A stretch of DNA of 64,000 nucleotides from Thermoproteota archaeon (GTDB lineage Archaea; Korarchaeota; Korarchaeia; Korarchaeales; Korarchaeaceae), in NCBI GenBank assembly GCA_027491435.1, contig JAOZFG010000004.1, forward strand, positions 202,626-266,625, read 5' to 3'. The notes beneath the pieces are model-generated. The model did not search any database and was not told where the DNA came from. It saw only the letters and a program-made list of their open reading frames with translations. Each line of letters starts with the position of its first letter. The stretch's first letter is position 1. The translations under genes were made by a program, and so were the position numbers. Shown here piece after piece: positions 36,183 to 44,736 of this stretch.

Positions 36183-36915
36183 CAGGTTTCCCTTTTTCTC
36201 TGCGGGACCCCCTAGAGAATTTATGTTTTTCTATCAGCTCGCCTAGCACACCTATGAGTTCACCGCTTAAATCAAAGACATACGCCTCATCAAGATCCAC
36301 GCATTTAGGAAATATCGGCCCCTTTACTTCCAAGTTATTTAACATCCCGTAGCCTGTAAGCTCGTTAAATGGAGGCATTATCAACACCTTGGGAGGAACC
36401 CCCTCGCATGAGGTCTCCGCCAGCACCCAAACAGGTTCAGAGAACCCCCTAACCCTGATAGTCGGGTGAACGTGGCCCATTATCCCTATTCTAAAGTTGC
36501 TTGACTCCTCCGGCGGCATAGCGTGGCCATGGAATAGCCAAGAGTCATCCAGCGGGAGCCCCCTTCCATCCACAACTTTAGTTTCCTGTGTATTCACCAA
36601 CCCGCCGTCGTGGTTACCCTTTACCACAACTACCTCATCGAACTGCTCCCTCACGACCTCAAAGAACCTAGATACCCTATCCAGGGAAGAGGAGGTCAGA
36701 CCAATGTCGTGCTTTAAATCACCATTGACGACGAGCTTCCTTGCTCCTGTGAGCTTTCCAAGTGAGATCACCCTCCTAGCCAGTTTTTCCGTCTGATCTG
36801 GCAGATATACCCCCGAGAACATTAATTCTAGCTCAAACCCGAGGTGTAGATCGCTGATCACAAGGGTCCCACCTTTAATTATGACTGCCCTCTCCTTCCA
36901 CAGGGGTTCTATCAT
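36166..36915 (-). CDS. Metallophosphoesterase (ICC-like)
   Basis: LVISDLHLGFELEL, LVVNGDLKH, VVVKGNHDGGL, WLFHGH, IMGHVHP. Confidence 0.9.
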   Translation of the reverse strand: MIEPLWKERAVIIKGGTLVISDLHLGFELELMFSGVYLPDQTEKLARRVISLGKLTGARKLVVNGDLKHDIGLTSSSLDRVSRFFEVVREQFDEVVVVKGNHDGGLVNTQETKVVDGRGLPLDDSWLFHGHAMPPEESSNFRIGIMGHVHPTIRVRGFSEPVWVLAETSCEGVPPKVLIMPPFNELTGYGMLNNLEVKGPIFPKCVDLDEAYVFDLSGELIGVLGELIEKHKFSRGSRREKGKPVERGR

Positions 36916-37000
36916 TTCAGACGAGGCCTCCTACATATTTGAGGTGCTGAGGGAATTACCTTGGGCAAGCTCTATAAAAGCTCTTAAGGCGGCCTTGGGG

Positions 37001-37270
37001 ATGAAGGTTAGGAAGGTGAGGTTCAAACCAAGCAATAGGACCCTTCACCTGGTTTCAGGTGTTACGGGGGATCACTTAGTCACCGACTGGTACTGTAGCT
37101 GTCTCGACTTCTACGTTAGAGTTCTAGTCAGGGAGGAGAGGAATTACTGCTACCACATTGCTGCAAAGAAAATAGCGGAAAAATTAAATTTAATAATTGA
37201 AAATAAGGTAACTGACAGAAAGTACCCTGAAATAATACTTAAAGTAGCCAGGGACGACAATATATTGTAG
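37001..37270 (+). CDS. SWIM zinc-finger protein
   Basis: DWYCSCLDFYVRVLVREERNYCYHI (CxC...CxH). Start moved to ATG 37001 because a TATA-like tctataaaag lies at 36971-36980. Confidence 0.75.
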   Translation: MKVRKVRFKPSNRTLHLVSGVTGDHLVTDWYCSCLDFYVRVLVREERNYCYHIAAKKIAEKLNLIIENKVTDRKYPEIILKVARDDNIL

Positions 37271-37330
37271 ATTTAACCTCGACAAATAACGTAATCCTTA
37301 TATTACCAAATCTCCCTATTTAAGTAGTGG

Positions 37331-38101
37331 ATGAAAATGTCTCTTGATATAGAGGATGACCAGGAGATCCTCTCCACTTACCACAGGAGGATTCTCAAAG
37401 AGATGGTCGCGAAGAAGATAGCAGGCGACATATTGTTCAGTCAGAACATAGGAATGGCCATGAGGAAGTGGAGAGAATATTTCGGCGTTAAGCAAAGTGA
37501 ACTGGCCAGGATGCTCGGCGTGTCAGCTTCCGTGGTCTCCGACTATGAGTCCAGCAGGAGGAAGAGCCCTGGATCCTTAGTTTTGAGGAGGTTCATCCTT
37601 ACCCTGATAGAGGAGGATGAGAAGAGAGGGGGCAACGTGATAAAAACCCTGGCGAAGACCTCAGGCATGATACCGATGCTCTCAAGCGTCATTGATATGA
37701 ACGAGCTGACCGTCCCGATGGAGCTGGATAAGTTCATTGAGATAATAGATGGTATCCTGCTGGTGGAAGCGCCTCAAAAGACCTACATTCACGGTTACAC
37801 AGTGATAGACAGTCTTAAGGCCATAGAAAACCTTTCAGGTAATGACTTCATGAGGTTATTCGGCATGTCCACCGAGAGGGCCCTCATATTCACTAAGGTG
37901 ACCATTGGGAGGAGCCCCATGGTGGCCTTAAAGGTCACAGACATAAGGCCAAGCCTAGTGGTCCTTCATGGGCCTGATCCAGACAAGGTGGATAGGCTGG
38001 GCATAAAGCTAGCCCACCTTATGAGGATCCCCTTAGCAGTTACCAGAATTGAAAACATTTATAATTTGGTGGAGAGGCTCAGGTCTCACCTAGGTGAGTA
38101 G
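37331..38101 (+). CDS. XRE-type helix-turn-helix transcriptional regulator with archaeal C-terminal domain
   Basis: AMRKWREYFGVKQSELARMLGVSASVVSDYESSRRKSPGSLVLRRFI HTH. Confidence 0.85.
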   Translation: MKMSLDIEDDQEILSTYHRRILKEMVAKKIAGDILFSQNIGMAMRKWREYFGVKQSELARMLGVSASVVSDYESSRRKSPGSLVLRRFILTLIEEDEKRGGNVIKTLAKTSGMIPMLSSVIDMNELTVPMELDKFIEIIDGILLVEAPQKTYIHGYTVIDSLKAIENLSGNDFMRLFGMSTERALIFTKVTIGRSPMVALKVTDIRPSLVVLHGPDPDKVDRLGIKLAHLMRIPLAVTRIENIYNLVERLRSHLGE

Positions 38102-38593
38102 ATGAACACGAGAGAGGTCACGCTGTCCGCCGTAATAGCAGCCGCTTACGCGGCCTTAACCCTGTTACTGGCTCCAATATCATACTACCAAGTGCAAGTA
38201 AGAGTCGCAGACTCCTTACTAGCCCTATCTTTGTTGTTCGGATGGCCTTCCATAGTAGGGGTGACTGTGGGTTGCTTCATAGCAAATATCTTAGGTCCCT
38301 TCGGGCTAGTAGACGCTGTGGGAGGGAGCATAGCTAATTTAGTGGCTACACTGATTGGATGGAAGCTCAGAAGAAACAAACTCGTCTCTTTAGTTTCTAT
38401 GGCGGTGGTGGTGTCGGCTATAGTTTCATCTTACCTCTACGCGCTGTTCAACGTTCCCTATCTTGTGACATTCGCTTATATACTCGCGGGATCATTAATA
38501 TCGATAACAGGTATAGGGTACGTCCTCCTCAAAGCTTTAGAGAGGACCACCAGGGCGATCAGGCTAGAGGCTGCCGTTCACAATCTTAGCTAA
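38102..38593 (+). CDS. QueT-family transporter (putative queuosine/archaeosine precursor transporter)
   Basis: LSAVIAAAYAALTLLLAPISYYQVQVRVADSLLALSLLFGWPSIVGVTVGCFIANILGPFGLVDAVGGSIANLVATLIG. Confidence 0.82.
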   Translation: MNTREVTLSAVIAAAYAALTLLLAPISYYQVQVRVADSLLALSLLFGWPSIVGVTVGCFIANILGPFGLVDAVGGSIANLVATLIGWKLRRNKLVSLVSMAVVVSAIVSSYLYALFNVPYLVTFAYILAGSLISITGIGYVLLKALERTTRAIRLEAAVHNLS

Positions 38594-38799
38594 AAGCTCC
38601 AAAACTTCCCCCCGTTTTCTAAAATTAATGTTTCTGAAAACTCTAAATTAGGATATCTTCAACCTACCAGACACGTTAAGAGATAGTTAATTTAATTCGT
38701 TAATCGTTGATTTTCGTCTAAAACATAAATATTTTTAGATTATCCCCGCGGGACCCCGAGGTCTCCTATAGGACCTATTCTCCCGATTCTATAAGAGCC

Positions 38800-39897
38800 T
38801 TGGTGGGTGATATGAAACCGAGCAGAGAAGTAGGCATCGTAGGATGGGGGGTATACGTTCCTCAATGGAGGATAACTTCAGAGGAGCTCGCTAGAGGGTG
38901 GGGCAGGGAGTGGAAGAGGTACGCCGCTGGCATAATGGTGGAAGAGAAGAGCCTACCTGGCCTTGACGAGGACACATTCACCATAGCCTATGAAGCATCT
39001 GTGAACGCTCTAAAGAGGGCTAGGATAGACCCCGCAAAGATAAGGGCCGTATACGTTGGGACCGAGTCCAAACCCTACGCGGTAAAGACCACAGCTTCGA
39101 TACTAGTCGAGGCCCTAGGTGCCGGTGGCGATGCTAGGATGACCACTGGGGCGGACTACGAGTTCGCGTGCAAGGCCGGGACGGAGGCAATACAGACCTC
39201 CATAGGGCTGATAGGTTCGGGCATGATCGACTACGCCCTGGTGGTGGGAGCTGACACGGCTCAGGGCGCGCCTGGAGATGCCCTAGAGTACACAGCTTCA
39301 GCAGGAGGGGCCGCATTTGTGCTGGGCCCATCTTCTGAGTCCGTAGCGGTTATCAAAGCGTCCTTGTCACACGTGACCGACACTCCTGACTTCTGGAGGA
39401 GGCAGCATGAGAGGTATCCGGCCCACACCAGGTCATTTACCGGCGAGCCAGCCTATTTCAAACACATAATGGCTGCTGCGAAAGCACTAATGGAGGAGGT
39501 AGGCACCACGCCGGACGATTACGATTACGCCATATTCCACCAGCCCAACGGGAAGTTTCCCCTCAGGGTGGGGCAACGGCTGGGCTTCACCCCCGACAAG
39601 ATAAAACCAGGCCTGATAACCCCCTACATAGGTAACACCTACAGCGGCTCGGCCTTAGTGGGCCTGTCTGCTGTGCTGGATCAGGCTGAACCGGGCAGCA
39701 AGATACTGATGGTATCCTTCGGTTCAGGGGCCGGAAGCGACGCTTTTCACATAGAGGTCACCGACAAGGTGGTGGAAGTGAGGGACCTTGCCCCTAAGGT
39801 CATGGATTACGTTAACAGGAAGAGGTACGTGGATTACTCCACCTACGCCAGGTACAGGAGGATGATAAAGATGTTACACGACTTCAGCTCGTACTGA
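38800..39897 (+). CDS. Hydroxymethylglutaryl-CoA synthase, archaeal
   Basis: [76 protein letters not shown]. Start may be the internal Met MKPSREVG. Confidence 0.93.
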   Translation: MVGDMKPSREVGIVGWGVYVPQWRITSEELARGWGREWKRYAAGIMVEEKSLPGLDEDTFTIAYEASVNALKRARIDPAKIRAVYVGTESKPYAVKTTASILVEALGAGGDARMTTGADYEFACKAGTEAIQTSIGLIGSGMIDYALVVGADTAQGAPGDALEYTASAGGAAFVLGPSSESVAVIKASLSHVTDTPDFWRRQHERYPAHTRSFTGEPAYFKHIMAAAKALMEEVGTTPDDYDYAIFHQPNGKFPLRVGQRLGFTPDKIKPGLITPYIGNTYSGSALVGLSAVLDQAEPGSKILMVSFGSGAGSDAFHIEVTDKVVEVRDLAPKVMDYVNRKRYVDYSTYARYRRMIKMLHDFSSY

Positions 39898-39906
39898 GGT
39901 GATGAT

Positions 39907-41055
39907 ATGAGGGATGTTTACGTTGTAGGGGCTGGTCTAACCCCTGTGGGCAACCACTGGAGGCTAGGGATTAGAGATCTGGCAGTTCAGGCATCGATAA
40001 AGGCTATGGAAGCCGCTGATAATCCGAAAATAGACTATATAGTGGTGGCTAACGCCTTATCCGGTATAGTGGACGGACAGGAGAACTTAGGGGCCTTAAT
40101 AAGCGACTACTTAGGGATGATAGGAACACCCTCACTAAAGGTTGAGGCAGCTGGAGCTTCAGGAGCCGCTGCCGCCGTCACGGCAGCTGGCCTGATAAAG
40201 TCCGGCATGGCTGACAACGTTTTGCTGGTTGGCGTTGAAAAGATGACTGATTATACGGCCCTTGAGGACTCTAACATGGCGTTGAGCACGTCTATCGAGA
40301 GGGAATATGAGGCTTTCTTCGGGGCCACCTTGGAAAGCTTACACGCCATGGTCATGCGCTCCTACATGAGGAAGTATAACGTAGAGGAGGAGGCCTTCGC
40401 GGCAGTACCGGTTCTAATGCATGAGCACGCCTCTACAAACCCATACGCGCAGTTCAAGTTCAAGCTGAAGAGAGAGTCTTACATGAGGTCCCCCTACCTG
40501 GCCGAACCGCTCAAACTTCTGGACGCTCCCTCTATAGGGGATGGGGCCGCAGCTGTAATCCTTTCAGTCTCACCCAACTCTCCCGGGGGTGCCGTCAGGG
40601 TTTCATCATGGGGTCAGGCCACTGACCACGTGAGCCTTTACATGAGGAAAAGCGTGACCGAATTCCCAGCTGTTAGGCTCGCTGTTAAAAGGGCCTTGGA
40701 GAGGGCCGACCTTAAGCTCAGCGACATCTCCTTCTACAAGATACACGATAGCTCATCAGTAGCTGCTCTCATAGAGATTGAAGAAATGGGCTTAACTGAG
40801 AGGGGCAAGGCCATAGAGCTGGTTGACAGCGAGGACTCCAGGAGAAATGGGTCAACTCCGATAAACCCTGACGGAGGTCTTAAAGCCAGGGGACATCCCT
40901 TGGGAGCCACTGGAGTTTATCAGATAGCTGAAACCTATCTACAGCTCACTGACAAGGCAGAGGGGACCCAGGTTAGCGGGGCTAGAAGGGCCCTACTACT
41001 ATCAGCCGGAGGGTTGGCCTCTAACGTGGTGGTTCACGTTCTAGAGAGGGTGTGA
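39907..41055 (+). CDS. Acetyl-CoA acetyltransferase-type thiolase (archaeal mevalonate cluster)
   Basis: EAAGASGAAAAVTAAGLIKSG, PDGGLKARGHPLGATGVYQIAETYLQL, ALLLSAGGLASNVVVHVLE. Confidence 0.9.
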   Translation: MRDVYVVGAGLTPVGNHWRLGIRDLAVQASIKAMEAADNPKIDYIVVANALSGIVDGQENLGALISDYLGMIGTPSLKVEAAGASGAAAAVTAAGLIKSGMADNVLLVGVEKMTDYTALEDSNMALSTSIEREYEAFFGATLESLHAMVMRSYMRKYNVEEEAFAAVPVLMHEHASTNPYAQFKFKLKRESYMRSPYLAEPLKLLDAPSIGDGAAAVILSVSPNSPGGAVRVSSWGQATDHVSLYMRKSVTEFPAVRLAVKRALERADLKLSDISFYKIHDSSSVAALIEIEEMGLTERGKAIELVDSEDSRRNGSTPINPDGGLKARGHPLGATGVYQIAETYLQLTDKAEGTQVSGARRALLLSAGGLASNVVVHVLERV

Positions 41056-41468
41056 CCATGTGGGCCTACTGGTTAAGCGTTCCCGAACACTGGAGGGAGA
41101 TCCCCGCGAGGTATAGGCTGGAAGGAGGACAGTGTGAAGACTGCGGATTTAAAATGATACCTAAGAGGGACGTCTGTCCCAGATGTGGATCTAAAAACGT
41201 GAAGACAGTCAAGCTCCCTAGGAGAGGGAGGGTTCTGGAGTACACCAAAGTCTGGAACCCGCCTAGAGGGTATGAGTACTACACCCCCTACGTGATAGCC
41301 TTGGTGGAGTTAGAGGACGGTACAAGGCTGACCGCCCAGCTAACGGACGTGGACCCCGACGAGGTCGAGGAGGGCATGGAAGTGGAGATGGTCCTCAGGA
41401 AAGTGAGGGTCAGCGGAGAATCAGGCCTCATAGCCTACGCCTACAAGTTCAGGCCGCTTCTTAAATGA
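41052..41468 (+). CDS. DUF35 OB-fold/zinc-ribbon protein
   Basis: YRLEGGQCEDCGFKMIPKRDVCPRCGSKNVKTVKLPRRGRVLEYTKV; third member of the HMGCS-thiolase-DUF35 triad. Confidence 0.92.
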   Translation: MTMWAYWLSVPEHWREIPARYRLEGGQCEDCGFKMIPKRDVCPRCGSKNVKTVKLPRRGRVLEYTKVWNPPRGYEYYTPYVIALVELEDGTRLTAQLTDVDPDEVEEGMEVEMVLRKVRVSGESGLIAYAYKFRPLLK

Positions 41469-41504
41469 TTAATAAATCCCCTCCCCATTTTTTCGTGTGG
41501 TTAC

Positions 41505-42845
41505 ATGCTCCACTACAGGGGAAGGGCTAAACGGGTTCTGGAATCCCTGGGCATACAGGATTACGACAGGATACGCGTTAGGAGGGGCAGATTAACATAT
41601 GAGGGAATCTTGATACCTCGGCCTGAGATACTGGACGACGATCACATAATCCTCAAACTGGACAACGGCTATAACGTAGGAATAAGCCTAAATGGGGCTG
41701 AGATAGAGCTTGTTAAGAGAAGCTCCATTATCAAGGAGGAGAGGGCGGAGCTAGGCAGGTTTGACCCCAGGAAACCGAAGGTCCCGCTGATAGTGACGGG
41801 AGGTACCATAACTTCTAGGGTAGAGTACTCAACCGGGGCGGTCAAATCTTATGAGAGGCCTGAGGAGCTACTGGATAAAGTTCCAGAACTTGCCGACATA
41901 GCCTACGTTGAGTATGTTCCACTATTCGCCGAGTTCAGCGAGAACCTGACCAAGGATCACTGGACTAGAATAGCTGAAGAGGTGTATAAAATGCTGAAGG
42001 GGGGCGCGGAAGGGGTGATAATAGCCCACGGAACTGATACGATGCACTACACCGCTGCGGCCCTCTCCTTCATGTTGAGAAACTTGGACAAGCCCGTCAT
42101 ACTGGTTGGGTCTCAGAGGTCTATAGACAGGCCTTCCTCAGATGCCGTACTTAACCTGATAGCTTCAGCTAAGATGGCAGCCGAAGGGGAAATAGCTGAC
42201 GTAATGATAGTTATGCATGGGAGCCCGTCAGATGAATTCGCCTACGCTATCAGGGGGACCAGGGCTAGGAAGATGCATACCTCGAGGAGGGACGCCTTCC
42301 AACCGGTTAACGAGCCTCCCCTGGCCTTAGTGAGCAGGAACTCCATAAAGGTGATCAACCCTAGGTACAGGAGGAGAGTTAAGGGGGAGAGCCATGTGTT
42401 TTTAGACGCTAAGATGGACGATAAGGTCGCCTTGCTTTATGTATGGCCTGGAATGCCTGCAGAGCTCTTATCTGACGTGGCAGATAGGTTCAACGGTTTT
42501 GTCCTGGCGGGAACTGGTTTAGGACATACTCCCAAGTGGATAATTCCGAAAATTAAGGAAATAGTTGGAATGGGGAAGCCGGTGGTGATAGCCTCCCAAT
42601 GCCTCTTTGGCAGAGTTGACTTGAAGGTCTATGAGACTGGAAGGAGGCTTCTAGAGGCGGGAGCGATTCCAGCTGATGACATGTTACCTGAAGTGGCCTT
42701 GGTGAAGCTTATGTACGTTTTAGGTCACACGAAGGACATGGATGAGGTCTCCAAGATGATGAGGGCCAACCTCTCCTTTGAGATAGGGTCTAGAATCAGC
42801 TTGAGGGACTTCCCCCCGTGCTGGGGTGTCTGCAATGGACTATAG
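41505..42845 (+). CDS. gatD: Glutamyl-tRNA(Gln) amidotransferase subunit D
   Basis: PLIVTGGTITSRVEYSTGAV, GVIIAHGTDTMHYTAAALSFML, VILVGSQRSIDRPSSDA. Confidence 0.94.
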   Translation: MLHYRGRAKRVLESLGIQDYDRIRVRRGRLTYEGILIPRPEILDDDHIILKLDNGYNVGISLNGAEIELVKRSSIIKEERAELGRFDPRKPKVPLIVTGGTITSRVEYSTGAVKSYERPEELLDKVPELADIAYVEYVPLFAEFSENLTKDHWTRIAEEVYKMLKGGAEGVIIAHGTDTMHYTAAALSFMLRNLDKPVILVGSQRSIDRPSSDAVLNLIASAKMAAEGEIADVMIVMHGSPSDEFAYAIRGTRARKMHTSRRDAFQPVNEPPLALVSRNSIKVINPRYRRRVKGESHVFLDAKMDDKVALLYVWPGMPAELLSDVADRFNGFVLAGTGLGHTPKWIIPKIKEIVGMGKPVVIASQCLFGRVDLKVYETGRRLLEAGAIPADDMLPEVALVKLMYVLGHTKDMDEVSKMMRANLSFEIGSRISLRDFPPCWGVCNGL

Positions 42846-44736
42846 GGGGCTAGGTCTTAAGGTGGGGTTGGAGATCCACCAAAGGCTCAAGACTCACAAG
42901 CTGTTCTGTGGGTGCCCCTCTCACCTGAGGGAAGACGAACCCCATCAGTGGGTTAAGAGGAAGCTCGGCGTCTCGTACAGCGAGCTAGGGGCCATAGATC
43001 CAGCTGCGAGGTTTGAGTCAATCAGGGCCAGAGATTTCTTCTATGGGGTGTACCACGACACCACGTGCGAGGTTGAGATAGACGAAGCCCCTCCCGTTCC
43101 CCTCAATAGGGAAGCCCTAGAAATCTCACTTCAGATAGCTGAGATGTTCAACATGGAAGTGGTGGACGAGGTACACGTGATGAGGAAGATAGTGGTGGAC
43201 GGAAGCAATACGACCGGGTTCCAGAGGACGGCTCTAGTAGCTTTAGGTGGAGATTTCAGCGCAATATCAACTAAGTGGGGTGACGTCAGGATAGCAACCT
43301 TGTGTCTAGAGGAAGAATCCGCCTACATAGTTGAGAGCAAGCCCTCTTACGCCAAGTACAGGCTGGACCGATTGGGTATACCCCTTGTTGAGATAGCCAC
43401 CTACCCGGACATATGGCACCCCGATCAGGCCAAGGAAGCGGCCCTTAAGATAGGCAGGATGTTGAGGGCCACCGACAGGGTGCTTAGGGGGATAGGAACC
43501 ATAAGGCAGGACATAAACGTCAGCATAGAGGAGGGGGCTAGGCAGGAGATAAAAGGGGTGCAGGAGCTAGATCTCATCCCCAAGATAATTGAAAGGGAAG
43601 TCCAGAGGCAGCTGAACCTGCTCAAGATCAGGGATGCGATGAGGGGTAGGGGGTTAGGCGAGGGAGACTTCAACCAGTCCGTGAGGGACGTCACTCACCT
43701 GCTTGTGGAATCTAAGTCGAAGCTGGTTAGGAAAGCCCTATCCTCCGGTAAAAAAGCCCTGGCAGTCAGGCTTCCTGGGATGAAGGGGCTCTTAGGCGTG
43801 GAACTCCAGCCTAACAGGAGGTTTGGCACCGAGCTTTCAGATTACGCCAAGGTTTTCGGCGGCGTTAAGGGCATACTTCACGGGGACGAACTGCCTGGCT
43901 ACGGGATAAGTGAAGAGAAGGTCTCAGCAGTTAGGGAGGAGCTAGACTGCCAGGGAGATGACAACTTCGTTATAGTGCTAGCCGATCCCGACAGCGGGAA
44001 GTTGGCTCTACAGGCCGTTTTGGATAGGGTAAAGCAGGCCCTTAAAGGAGTTCCAAACGAGACCAGGAGAGCACTACCTGACGGTAATACATCCTTCCTG
44101 AGGCCGATGCCAGGATCAGCCAGGATGTACCCGGAAACGGACATACTGCCTGTGATAACCAGGCCTTACTTAGAGGTGGTCAGGTCTGTCAGGGTGAAGA
44201 CCCCCGAGCAAGTCATCGGGGAACTCGTGGAGGGCTACGGGCTCACTGAAGAACTGGCCTGGGAACTCTTTGATTCAGAGAAGGACAGGCTGTTCATCAG
44301 GGCTTACTTAGAAAACAAGGGCCTTCCCTCCAGGTTCTTCGCCTCCGTTCTAACGGGCCTAATGAAGTCCTTGAAGAGGGAGGGCTTTGACGTTGACAGG
44401 ATCAGCGATAAGCACCTGCTGGATATAGCCACCCTGCTGGCCAAAGGTGAGCTGGCTAAGGAGGCGGTAGAGGAGGTGCTCAAGGGGATTGCTCAGGGTA
44501 AATACAAGGACGTCCTACAGTACCTGAGAGAGGCCAGGATATCAGACCAGGAGCTTGAGAGGGTCGTGGACGAGGCTATTAACAGGTTGGAGGCGAAGAT
44601 AAAGGAGAAGGGCGAGAGGGCTTTCAGCGCAGTGATGGGCGAGGTCATGAAAGTGGTTAGGGGTAAGGTGGACGGGGCCAAGGTGAGCAAGCTGGTCAGG
44701 AGGAAGATAAAGGAGAAGTTAGAAGAAGTCAGTTAG
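42826..44736 (+). CDS. gatE: Glutamyl-tRNA(Gln) amidotransferase subunit E
   Basis: LKVGLEIHQRLKTHKLFCGCPS; IDEAPPVPLN; GSNTTGFQRTALVA; IGTIRQDINVSIEEG. Confidence 0.95.
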   Translation: MSAMDYRGLGLKVGLEIHQRLKTHKLFCGCPSHLREDEPHQWVKRKLGVSYSELGAIDPAARFESIRARDFFYGVYHDTTCEVEIDEAPPVPLNREALEISLQIAEMFNMEVVDEVHVMRKIVVDGSNTTGFQRTALVALGGDFSAISTKWGDVRIATLCLEEESAYIVESKPSYAKYRLDRLGIPLVEIATYPDIWHPDQAKEAALKIGRMLRATDRVLRGIGTIRQDINVSIEEGARQEIKGVQELDLIPKIIEREVQRQLNLLKIRDAMRGRGLGEGDFNQSVRDVTHLLVESKSKLVRKALSSGKKALAVRLPGMKGLLGVELQPNRRFGTELSDYAKVFGGVKGILHGDELPGYGISEEKVSAVREELDCQGDDNFVIVLADPDSGKLALQAVLDRVKQALKGVPNETRRALPDGNTSFLRPMPGSARMYPETDILPVITRPYLEVVRSVRVKTPEQVIGELVEGYGLTEELAWELFDSEKDRLFIRAYLENKGLPSRFFASVLTGLMKSLKREGFDVDRISDKHLLDIATLLAKGELAKEAVEEVLKGIAQGKYKDVLQYLREARISDQELERVVDEAINRLEAKIKEKGERAFSAVMGEVMKVVRGKVDGAKVSKLVRRKIKEKLEEVS

